A stretch of DNA of 18,379 nucleotides. It comes from Bacillota bacterium (lineage in GTDB: Bacteria > Bacillota > Clostridia > Clostridiales > Clostridiaceae). Below are positions 5,146 to 11,885 of the stretch, piece by piece. The translations under genes were made by a program, and so were the position numbers. A model generated the notes under the pieces. It saw only the letters and a program-made list of their open reading frames with translations. It ran no database searches and was not told where the DNA came from. Each line of letters begins with the position of its first letter. Position 1 is the stretch's first letter. The DNA lies in NCBI GenBank assembly GCA_030706065.1, contig JAUZPH010000014.1:1-18379 (forward strand), read 5' to 3'.

Positions 5146-5616
5146 ATGGAGAAGCTTTACAGTGTTCTAAATGAATTATTGGTGGACATTTTTAATGATA
5201 TCCTTCAAATTGAACAGTCGGCTTTAAGACAGGGCGCCTTGAACGACCTTTCTGTAACAGAGATACATACTATTGAAGCCATAGGCATGTATGAACCTCG
5301 AAACATGTCTGAAGTGGCGGCGGATTTAAGAATTACGGTAGGTACCTTGACCACTGCTATAAACAAGCTGATTAAAAAAGGCTATGTAGAAAGAAGAAGG
5401 ATAGAGGAAGACAGAAGAGTAGTGCAAATACAACTGACGAAAAAGGGAAAACTGGCCTACAGAATTCATGGGAAATTCCATAAGGATATGGTATTGTCCA
5501 CCATTGAAGGATTAACAGAAGAAGAAGAAGATATCCTTATAAGGGCTATGGAGAGGGTAAACACCTTCTTCAAATCAAAATATAATTTAAACGAAGATGA
5601 AGTAAGTAAGGAGTAA
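5146..5616 (+). CDS. fabT: MarR-family fatty-acid synthesis repressor (FabT-like)
   Basis: This 156-residue winged-helix MarR protein heads the fatty-acid operon. The N-terminal helix (FNDILQIEQSALRQ), the SVTEIHTIEAIG helix, the DNA-recognition region (MSEVAADLRITVGTLTTAIN, ~60-79) and the wing (GYVERRRIEEDRRVVQIQLT) all follow the FabT pattern. In streptococci FabT represses fab genes, and acyl-ACP strengthens its binding; a similar feedback role is inferred. I chose ATG 5146 because the product then begins where known FabT proteins begin, and because an upstream TTG at 5098 lies inside the second operator. No good Shine-Dalgarno site stands at normal spacing (GGGGTG ends about 17 nt away), so translation may be weak. 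fabH follows after 4 nt. Confidence 0.87.
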   Translation: MEKLYSVLNELLVDIFNDILQIEQSALRQGALNDLSVTEIHTIEAIGMYEPRNMSEVAADLRITVGTLTTAINKLIKKGYVERRRIEEDRRVVQIQLTKKGKLAYRIHGKFHKDMVLSTIEGLTEEEEDILIRAMERVNTFFKSKYNLNEDEVSKE

Positions 5617-5620
5617 TGAT

Positions 5621-6604
5621 ATGGCAGAAGTTATTATTAGGGGGACCGGGCACTATGCACCGGAAAATGTAGTAAGCAATTTCGACCTTTCAAAGATAGT
5701 AGACACAAGTGATGAGTGGATCACCACCAGAACCGGCATTAAAGAAAGAAGAATAACTGCAGGAGAAAACACATCTCATATAGCCTGCCGTGCAGCAGAA
5801 AGCGCTCTTAAGGATGCAGGAATCACTGCAGAGGAATTGGATTTAATCATTGTGGCGACGGTAACACCTGATAATGTGACTCCATCAGTTTCCTGCATGC
5901 TTCAGAGCATGCTGGGTGCAAGGAAAGCAGCGGCTTTTGATATCAATGCAGCATGTACAGGATTCATCTATGGCCTGAACCTGGCATCGATGTTTATCAA
6001 AGGGGACATATATAACAATATCCTGGTAGTAGGTGCCGAGACTCTTTCCAAGATCATGAACTGGCAGGACAGGGGAACCTGTGTACTTTTTGGAGATGGA
6101 GCGGGTGCAGCTATTGTCAGCAGCTCTACTGAGCGGGGCGTAGGTTCTATCATAATAGGTTCAGATGGTGCAAAGGGAGAAGTACTGCAGTGCAAGGCTC
6201 TTCCCATCAATAATCCGTTTTTGAAGGAACAGAGTACTGAAGAGCACCACAGCCATGTTATAATGGAAGGCAGGGAAGTCTTCAGATTTGCCACCGGTGT
6301 AATGGTTGACAGCATAGAGGAGATATTGAGGAGAGAAAACTTGACTCCTCAGGACATAAAATTCTTTATACCTCACCAGGCAAACCTTAGAATAATAGAT
6401 TATGCGGCAAAAAAGCTTGAAGTTGATATATCGAAGTTTGTTATAAATCTTGAAAGATTTGGAAATACATCCAGTGCCAGCATTCCGATAGCATTGGACG
6501 AGATGAACAAAAATGGCTTGTTATCCAAGGGTGACAGGATCATTATAGTAGGTTTTGGCGGAGGCCTCACCTATGGCGCTGCATATCTGCAGTGGCAAAA
6601 ATAA
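5621..6604 (+). CDS. fabH: Beta-ketoacyl-ACP synthase III
   Basis: The 327-residue enzyme condenses an acyl-CoA primer with malonyl-ACP to start fatty-acid chains. The thiolase-fold Cys-His-Asn triad is intact: Cys112 in NAACTGFIYG, His252 in FIPHQANLRIID and Asn282 in RFGNTSSASIP, matching E. coli FabH numbering closely. The N-terminal TSDEWITTRTGIKERR and the C-terminal GFGGGLTYGA are also standard. AAGGAG lies about 8 nt upstream of ATG 5621. It is the second gene of the operon, 4 nt after fabT. Primer preference (acetyl versus branched) cannot be read from the sequence. Confidence 0.97.
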   Translation: MAEVIIRGTGHYAPENVVSNFDLSKIVDTSDEWITTRTGIKERRITAGENTSHIACRAAESALKDAGITAEELDLIIVATVTPDNVTPSVSCMLQSMLGARKAAAFDINAACTGFIYGLNLASMFIKGDIYNNILVVGAETLSKIMNWQDRGTCVLFGDGAGAAIVSSSTERGVGSIIIGSDGAKGEVLQCKALPINNPFLKEQSTEEHHSHVIMEGREVFRFATGVMVDSIEEILRRENLTPQDIKFFIPHQANLRIIDYAAKKLEVDISKFVINLERFGNTSSASIPIALDEMNKNGLLSKGDRIIIVGFGGGLTYGAAYLQWQK

Positions 6605-6623
6605 AATGTTGGAGGTAAAGTAG

Positions 6624-6842
6624 ATGATATTTGAAAAAGTAAGAGAGATTATTGTTGACCAGCTGGGAGTAGACGAGGAAGAAATTACTATGGAGACTAC
6701 CTTCCAGGACCTGGGAGTAGATTCTCTGGACTTATTCCAGATTGTTATTGAAATTGAGGAAGCGTTCAACATAAAAATTGAGAATGCAGAAAGTATTACA
6801 AGTATAAAGGATGCAGTAGAATATATAGAAGCCAATCAATAA
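6624..6842 (+). CDS. acpP: Acyl carrier protein
   Basis: This small, strongly acidic 72-residue protein carries growing acyl chains on a phosphopantetheine arm. The attachment serine is Ser34 in LGVDSLDLFQIVIEIEEAF, the classical DSL motif. It is slightly shorter than the usual 76-80 residues because the tail ends soon after YIEANQ. GGAGG (6611-6615) precedes the ATG. The holo-ACP synthase that would modify it is not in the window. A stable hairpin (6846-6873) follows the stop. Confidence 0.95.
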   Translation: MIFEKVREIIVDQLGVDEEEITMETTFQDLGVDSLDLFQIVIEIEEAFNIKIENAESITSIKDAVEYIEANQ

Positions 6843-6845
6843 CAA

Positions 6846-6873
6846 TTAAGGTCAGATGAAAATCTGGCCTTAA
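6846..6873 (+). promoter_or_regulatory. Intra-operon RNA hairpin with GAAA tetraloop
   Basis: TTAAGGTCAGAT (6846-6857) and ATCTGGCCTTAA (6862-6873) form a 12-bp stem, one pair being G-U, closed by a GAAA loop. No T-tract follows, so full termination is unlikely. Its position directly after acpP suggests 3' end protection or partial attenuation, which would favour ACP production over downstream genes. The function is inferred. Confidence 0.6.
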
Positions 6874-6919
6874 GTCATGAACCTATGAAAACAGATATCT
6901 ATTAATCGGGAGGATTATG

Positions 6920-7861
6920 ATGTTTCAAACGAAGATTTGTGAAATTATAGGGATTAAATACCCAATATTCCAAGGTGGCATGGCTTGGATTGCGGACAGT
7001 TCCCTGGCAGCTGCTGTGAGCAATGCCGGTGGTCTTGGAATAATTGCCGCCGCCAATGCTCCTGTGGAATACGTAAGAGACGAAATACGAAAAACCAAGG
7101 AAATGACAGATAAGCCTTTTGGAGTGAACATAATGCTTCTCAGCAGCAATGCCGATGAAGTGGCAAAGCTGGTGTGTGAAGAGGGAGTAAAGGTCGTAAC
7201 TACCGGTGCCGGAAATCCGGGCAAGTACATCAATATGTGGAAGGAGCATGGAATAATTGTTATTCCTGTAGTTCCATCAGTAGCTCTTGCCATAAGAATG
7301 GAAAGAACCGGAGCAGATGCCGTTATAGCAGAGGGTTGTGAATCCGGAGGACACGTAGGAGAGCTCACTACCATGGCTTTAGTGCCTCAGGTAGTAGATG
7401 CCGTAAATATACCGGTTATTGCTGCAGGTGGAGTCGGCGATGGAAGAGGATTAGCCGCGGTCTTCATGTTAGGGGCTGAAGGCGTTCAGGTAGGCACAAG
7501 GTTCCTTGTAGCAAAGGAATGCACAGTACATCAGAATTACAAGCAGAAGATACTTGATGCAAAGGATATAGACACAATTGTTAGCGGAAGGCCAACAGGA
7601 CATCCGGTGAGGGTACTTAAGAACAAGCTGGCGAGACAGTTCCAGCTGCTGGAGAAGGAGAATGCTCCTTTGGATAGATATGAAGAATTGGGAAGAGGAG
7701 CTCTACCAAGGGCTGTAAAAGAAGGAAATGTGGATATGGGTTCCGTTATGGCAGGCCAGATTGCCGGTTTAATAACAAAGGAACAGACTGCTAAAGAGAT
7801 AGTTGAAGAAATGTTTGCAGAAGCGGAAGAAAATTTCAGACAGGTTGCTGCAAGAGTATAA
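6920..7861 (+). CDS. fabK: FMN-dependent enoyl-ACP reductase II
   Basis: This 313-residue TIM-barrel flavoprotein catalyses the final reduction of each elongation cycle, trans-2-enoyl-ACP to acyl-ACP. It belongs to the nitronate monooxygenase/FabK fold. Typical FabK stretches are YPIFQGGMAWIAD at the N-terminus, SNAGGLGIIAA, FGVNIMLLS, TTGAGNP, the catalytic-His region EGCESGGHVGELTT, VIAAGGVGDGRG and GAEGVQVGTRFLV. Enzymes of this class are naturally insensitive to triclosan, unlike FabI. ATG 6920 sits 6 nt after GGAGG (6909-6913); the adjacent ATG at 6917 is the alternative. It lies between acpP and fabD, as in streptococcal and clostridial fab clusters, and no fabI is present here. Confidence 0.95.
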   Translation: MFQTKICEIIGIKYPIFQGGMAWIADSSLAAAVSNAGGLGIIAAANAPVEYVRDEIRKTKEMTDKPFGVNIMLLSSNADEVAKLVCEEGVKVVTTGAGNPGKYINMWKEHGIIVIPVVPSVALAIRMERTGADAVIAEGCESGGHVGELTTMALVPQVVDAVNIPVIAAGGVGDGRGLAAVFMLGAEGVQVGTRFLVAKECTVHQNYKQKILDAKDIDTIVSGRPTGHPVRVLKNKLARQFQLLEKENAPLDRYEELGRGALPRAVKEGNVDMGSVMAGQIAGLITKEQTAKEIVEEMFAEAEENFRQVAARV

Positions 7862-7871
7862 GAGGTGGAGC

Positions 7872-8804
7872 ATGTCAAAAATAGCGTTTATTTTTTCAGG
7901 CCAGGGTTCCCAGTATACCGGAATGGGAAAGGAATTATACGATAATTTTATAGAGAGTAAAGATGTTTTTGAAAAAGCCGATGAAGTGCTGGGCTTCAAG
8001 TTGTCTGAGAAATGTTTTAACGGCACAAAAGAAGAATTAAACAGCACGGAAGTAACTCAACCCGCAGTGCTCACTGTAAGCATTGCAGCCATGAAGGCAC
8101 TGGAAAGCCGCGGAATAAGGGCAAATGTAACTGCCGGTTTCAGTCTTGGTGAATACTCCGCACTGATATGCAGCGGGGCTATGGATTTCATCGACGGCGT
8201 AAAGCTGGTCAGAAAAAGAGGAAAGTATATGCAGGAAGCTGTTCCGGCAGGAAGAGGCGGCATGGCAGCAATACTGGGACTGGATAAAGCTGCAGTCCTG
8301 GAGGGCTGTCAGGCTGCTGCAGGGCTTGGAGTGGTTGAAGCGGTTAATTTCAACTGCCCCGGCCAGATTGTAATAGCCGGTGAGACAGAGGCGCTGAAAG
8401 AAGCAATGACAGTACTTACCGCTAAGGGCGGAAAAGCGATACTGCTTCCGGTGAGCGCACCTTTTCACAGCTCGCTGTTAAAGCCTGCAGCAGAAAAGCT
8501 TCAGGCAGAGCTTGAGAACATGGAGATTAGTGATATGCAAATACCCGTGCTGACAGATGTCCATGGGAATTATATAAATGATAAAGTGGAAATAAAAGGA
8601 CTCCTTGTAAAACAGGCAATGAGCCCGGTTCTTTGGGAGGATATTGTGAGGAAGATGATAGCTGACGGAGTTGATACCTTCATAGAGCTCGGGCCAGGCA
8701 AGACCCTCACGGGATTCCTGAAGAAAATAGACAGAAGCGTAAAAGCTTTGAATGTTGAGGATATGAAATCACTCAATAATGCATTGGAAGCTTTGGGAAA
8801 ATAA
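7872..8804 (+). CDS. fabD: Malonyl-CoA:ACP transacylase
   Basis: The 310-residue enzyme transfers malonyl groups from CoA to ACP, supplying the extender unit. The oxyanion-hole motif FSGQGSQYTGMG is at the N-terminus, the nucleophile Ser91 lies in AGFSLGEYSAL, Arg116 matches the malonate-binding arginine, and His199 lies in SAPFHSSLLKPA. The usual C-terminal ELGPGKTLTGF is present. I chose ATG 7872 because GAGGTGGAG lies just upstream and the product then begins with the family-typical MSKIAFIFSGQG; a longer in-frame start at 7803 would overlap fabK by 59 bp. Confidence 0.96.
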   Translation: MSKIAFIFSGQGSQYTGMGKELYDNFIESKDVFEKADEVLGFKLSEKCFNGTKEELNSTEVTQPAVLTVSIAAMKALESRGIRANVTAGFSLGEYSALICSGAMDFIDGVKLVRKRGKYMQEAVPAGRGGMAAILGLDKAAVLEGCQAAAGLGVVEAVNFNCPGQIVIAGETEALKEAMTVLTAKGGKAILLPVSAPFHSSLLKPAAEKLQAELENMEISDMQIPVLTDVHGNYINDKVEIKGLLVKQAMSPVLWEDIVRKMIADGVDTFIELGPGKTLTGFLKKIDRSVKALNVEDMKSLNNALEALGK

Positions 8805-8826
8805 AAGTTGTTTGGAGGATTTTTTT

Positions 8827-9570
8827 ATGTTGCTTAAAGGAAAATGTGCCGTTGTCACTGGAGCCGGAAAAGGTATTGGCAGGGCTATTGCATTGAAATT
8901 GGCGGAGCAGGGTGCTAATATAGTAATAAACTACAGAAGCAGCGAGAAGGAAGCGGAGGAAGTGGTGCAGGCCATTGAGGAGGCCGGTGGTGCTGCCTTT
9001 GCGGTAAAAGCTGATGTAAGTAAGTTTGATGAGGCTGAAAAACTGATAAAAGGCGCCCAGGAGAAGTTTGGCAGGGTTGACATTCTGGTGAATAATGCGG
9101 GAATTACAAAGGATACTCTTCTCCTTAGAATGAAGGAAGAGGATTTTGATTCTGTTATCTCAGTAAACTTGAAGGGCTGCTTCAATTGCGTCAAGCACGT
9201 ATCCCCGATTATGCTGAAGCAGAAGAGCGGAAGGATAATAAATATTTCTTCAGTTATAGGCCTCGTAGGCAATGCGGGCCAGGCAAATTATGCGGCTTCA
9301 AAGGCCGGAATCATAGGCCTTACAAAGTCTGTTGCCAAGGAACTTGGTTCCAGAGGCATTACTGTTAATGCAGTAGCTCCGGGTTTTATCGAAACAGATA
9401 TGACGGATGTGCTTTCCGACAAGATAAAGGAATCCATGCAGGACAGCATACCGCTTAAGAGATTGGGGAAAACTTCAGACGTGGCAGAAGCGGTGGCATT
9501 TTTGGCGTCGGAAGGAGCTTCCTATATAACCGGCCAGGTAATAAATGTAGATGGCGGAATGGTAGTTTAG
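8827..9570 (+). CDS. fabG: 3-oxoacyl-ACP reductase
   Basis: This 247-residue short-chain dehydrogenase uses NADPH to reduce 3-ketoacyl-ACP. The cofactor motif TGAGKGIG (11-18), NNAG (89-92), catalytic Ser142, Tyr155 and Lys159 (NYAASKAG) and the C-terminal GQVINVDGG are all present and correctly spaced. ATG 8827 follows GGAGG by 8 nt and gives the standard MLLKGKCAVVTGAG start; an in-frame ATG at 8779 would lie inside fabD. It is the sixth gene of the operon. Confidence 0.97.
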   Translation: MLLKGKCAVVTGAGKGIGRAIALKLAEQGANIVINYRSSEKEAEEVVQAIEEAGGAAFAVKADVSKFDEAEKLIKGAQEKFGRVDILVNNAGITKDTLLLRMKEEDFDSVISVNLKGCFNCVKHVSPIMLKQKSGRIINISSVIGLVGNAGQANYAASKAGIIGLTKSVAKELGSRGITVNAVAPGFIETDMTDVLSDKIKESMQDSIPLKRLGKTSDVAEAVAFLASEGASYITGQVINVDGGMVV

Positions 9571-9602
9571 AGTAAGATTAAAAATTTTGGGTAGGTGGAA
9601 AA

Positions 9603-10844
9603 ATGAAAAATAGAGTAGTTATAACAGGGATGGGCGCTGTTACTCCAATAGGTAACGATGCGAAAACCTTCTGGCAGAACTGCAGGGAAGGAAAGTCAGG
9701 TATAGATTACATCAAGGGCTTTGACACTACAGATTTTAAAGTTAAGATAGCAGCAGAGGTAAAGGACTTTAATCCCGAGAACTATATGGATAAAAAAGAA
9801 GCAAAGCGCATGGATAAGTTCAACCAGTTTGCCATGGCTGCAGCAAAGGAAGCAGTGGAGGACAGCGGATTAAACCTTGACGAGGTAAATAAATATAGGT
9901 TTGGTGTACTGGTAGGTTCCGGAATCGGCGGCCTTGGAACAATACAGGCCGAATGCCAGAAGCTCCTGGAAAAGGGCCCTTCGAGGGTTTCACCTCTCTT
10001 CATTCCTATGGCAATTTCCAATATGGCTTCAGGAAGCATAGCAATAAAATATGGCGCAAGGGGCCTCTGTACCAGTGTCGTTACAGCCTGTGCCAGCGGA
10101 ACCAATGCCATAGGAGATGCCTTCAGGGCGCTGCAGAACGGCATAGCTGATGTAATGATAGCCGGCGGAGCGGAAGCTTCCATAACTCCTCTTGGAGTAG
10201 CAGGTTTTACTTCCATAACAGCTCTTAATACCAATAATGATATTGAAAGAGCCTCCATTCCCTTTGACAAGGAAAGAAACGGCTTTGTTATCGGTGAGGG
10301 GGCAGGTATCATAATTATGGAGACGCTGGAGCATGCACTAGCCAGAGGAGCAAGGATTTACTGTGAAATGGTGGGTTACGGCTCCACAGGAGATGCTTAT
10401 CATATGACACAGCCTGATCCGGAAGGACAGGGGGCAACAAGGTCCATGCAGCTTGCCATCGAGGAATCAGGTGTGGCTGTTGAGGATATTTCATATATAA
10501 ATGCTCACGGCACAAGTACTTACTACAATGATAAACTGGAAACCCTGGCCATCAAAAATGTCTTTGGAGAGCAGGCCTACAAGGTACCAATAAGCTCTAC
10601 AAAGTCAATGGTGGGCCATTCTCTGGGAGCTTCCGGTGCCATTGAAGCAGTGGTATGCATTAATGCAATAAAAGATAGCTACCTTCCCCCAACTATAGGA
10701 TATAAAGTGCCGGATGAAGAATGCGACCTGGATTATATACCTAATGTGGGAAGAACTGCTGATGTTGAATATACACTTTCAAATTCCTTTGGTTTTGGCG
10801 GACATAATGCCACAATAATGTTTAAGAAGTGGAAAGAACAGTAA
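9603..10844 (+). CDS. fabF: Beta-ketoacyl-ACP synthase II
   Basis: This 413-residue elongating condensing enzyme adds malonyl-ACP units to acyl-ACP. The catalytic Cys163 lies in VVTACASGTNAIGDAF, with His302 in INAHGTST and His339 in SMVGHSLGASGAIE, the same numbering as E. coli FabF to within one residue. The C-terminal NSFGFGGHNATIMF is typical. An AGGTGG ribosome binding site precedes the ATG. The GTSTYYNDKLET stretch after His302 differs slightly from the more common GTSTPxxDxxET, with no obvious functional meaning. As the only FabB/FabF-type enzyme here, it presumably handles all chain lengths. Confidence 0.97.
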   Translation: MKNRVVITGMGAVTPIGNDAKTFWQNCREGKSGIDYIKGFDTTDFKVKIAAEVKDFNPENYMDKKEAKRMDKFNQFAMAAAKEAVEDSGLNLDEVNKYRFGVLVGSGIGGLGTIQAECQKLLEKGPSRVSPLFIPMAISNMASGSIAIKYGARGLCTSVVTACASGTNAIGDAFRALQNGIADVMIAGGAEASITPLGVAGFTSITALNTNNDIERASIPFDKERNGFVIGEGAGIIIMETLEHALARGARIYCEMVGYGSTGDAYHMTQPDPEGQGATRSMQLAIEESGVAVEDISYINAHGTSTYYNDKLETLAIKNVFGEQAYKVPISSTKSMVGHSLGASGAIEAVVCINAIKDSYLPPTIGYKVPDEECDLDYIPNVGRTADVEYTLSNSFGFGGHNATIMFKKWKEQ

Positions 10845-10857
10845 AGAGGGGTCGAAA

Positions 10858-11331
10858 ATGGATTTAAAGGTTATTCAAGAGCTTATTAGCATGATGGAGA
10901 ATTCCAGGCTTTCTTCAATGGAGCTGGAATGGAAGGACATGAAGATAAGGATGGAAAAGAAGGATGAAGACACCCTTACACTTGGCGGCGGCAGGGAGAG
11001 AACAGCGGAGGTCAAGCATTATGAAGCTGTTACCTCCAGCGAAGCGGAAGTGAAAAAGGCAGAACCGGCGGCAGAAGTTAAAGCTCCTGCGGTACAGGGC
11101 ACTGCTATCAAGGCACCAATGGTTGGAACCTTCTACAGTGCCCCTTCTCCGGATAGTGAACCTTTCGCAGCCGTTGGTAAAAAGGTGAGCAATGGCGATG
11201 TTGTATGTATTATAGAAGCGATGAAGCTTATGAACGAAATAGAGAGTGACTGCAGCGGGATCATTGCTGAAATTCTGGTTAAGGATGGAGACATGGTTGA
11301 GTATGGTCAGCCGCTGTTCACAATAATCTAG
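10858..11331 (+). CDS. accB: Biotin carboxyl carrier protein of acetyl-CoA carboxylase
   Basis: The 157-residue protein carries biotin for acetyl-CoA carboxylase. An N-terminal helical region (1-35) is followed by an Ala/Glu/Lys/Pro-rich flexible linker (about 48-82) and a C-terminal biotinyl domain (about 83-157). Lys123 in CIIEAMKLMNEIES is the biotin attachment site. The KAPMVGTFYSAPSPDS entry to the domain is characteristic. It lies 13 nt after fabF and 16 nt before fabZ. Its separation from accC by fabZ is normal for clostridial and streptococcal fab operons. The biotin ligase is not in the window. Confidence 0.96.
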   Translation: MDLKVIQELISMMENSRLSSMELEWKDMKIRMEKKDEDTLTLGGGRERTAEVKHYEAVTSSEAEVKKAEPAAEVKAPAVQGTAIKAPMVGTFYSAPSPDSEPFAAVGKKVSNGDVVCIIEAMKLMNEIESDCSGIIAEILVKDGDMVEYGQPLFTII

Positions 11332-11347
11332 TGAAATGGGTGAAATT

Positions 11348-11770
11348 ATGGATATAAAAGAAATTATGGAAATTCTCCCGCACCGTTATCCTTTCCTGCT
11401 TATAGACAGGATAGAAGAACTGGAACCGGGCAAGAGGGCAGTTGGTTATAAGAATGTTACCATGAATGAATATTTCTTCCAGGGACATTTTCCACAGGAG
11501 CCGGTTATGCCTGGAGTTCTCATCGTAGAAGCACTGGCTCAGGTAGGGGCAGTATCCGTTCTATCCCTTGAGGAAAACAAAGGAAAGATAGCTTACTTCA
11601 CTGGCATCGATAAGGCAAAATTCAGGCAGAAGGTTGTTCCTGGAGATGTGCTGAGGCTTGAAGTGGAAATGATCAAGGTTAAGGGGCCTGCAGGCGTTGG
11701 GAAGGCAGTGGCAACAGTAAACGGCAAAAAGGTCTGCGAAGGCGAGTTAATGTTCATTGTCGGTAGATAG
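11348..11770 (+). CDS. fabZ: 3-hydroxyacyl-ACP dehydratase
   Basis: This 140-residue hot-dog-fold enzyme dehydrates 3-hydroxyacyl-ACP to trans-2-enoyl-ACP. The ILPHRYPFLLIDRI motif is at residues 9-22 and the catalytic pair is His47 (FQGHFPQEPVMPG) and Glu61 (LIVEALAQ). I chose ATG 11348, with GGGTGA just upstream, because it gives the usual short N-terminus before the PHRYPFLL motif; ATG 11336 has no ribosome binding site. No fabA- or fabM-type isomerase is present. Repeat copy 5 begins at the base immediately after the TAG stop. Confidence 0.95.
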   Translation: MDIKEIMEILPHRYPFLLIDRIEELEPGKRAVGYKNVTMNEYFFQGHFPQEPVMPGVLIVEALAQVGAVSVLSLEENKGKIAYFTGIDKAKFRQKVVPGDVLRLEVEMIKVKGPAGVGKAVATVNGKKVCEGELMFIVGR

Positions 11771-11868
11771 AGATGCGGAAATTTAAACCTTATGTATTCG
11801 CCTGAGAAAATATCGAATCTTCACCGATTTTTCGAAGGCGATAAATTAGAGAATAAATTTCTGCATCT
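11771..11868 (-). repeat. 98 bp palindromic repeat, copy 5 (inside the fab operon)
   Basis: AGATGCGGAAATTTA (11771-11785) pairs with TAAATTTCTGCATCT (11854-11868) with one mismatch; ATTCGCCT also pairs with AGGCGAT in the middle stem, and ATCG/CGAT form an apical stem. It fills almost all of the 115 nt between the fabZ stop and the accC start and ends 5 bases before the accC ribosome binding site. It must be transcribed as part of the operon. Confidence 0.9.
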
Positions 11869-11885
11869 ATATTGGAGGAGGTCAC

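Noticed and set aside
6846..6873. Full transcription terminator after acpP
   Set aside because: The hairpin lacks a T-tract, and the downstream fabK to accA genes have no other convincing promoter, so readthrough is needed.
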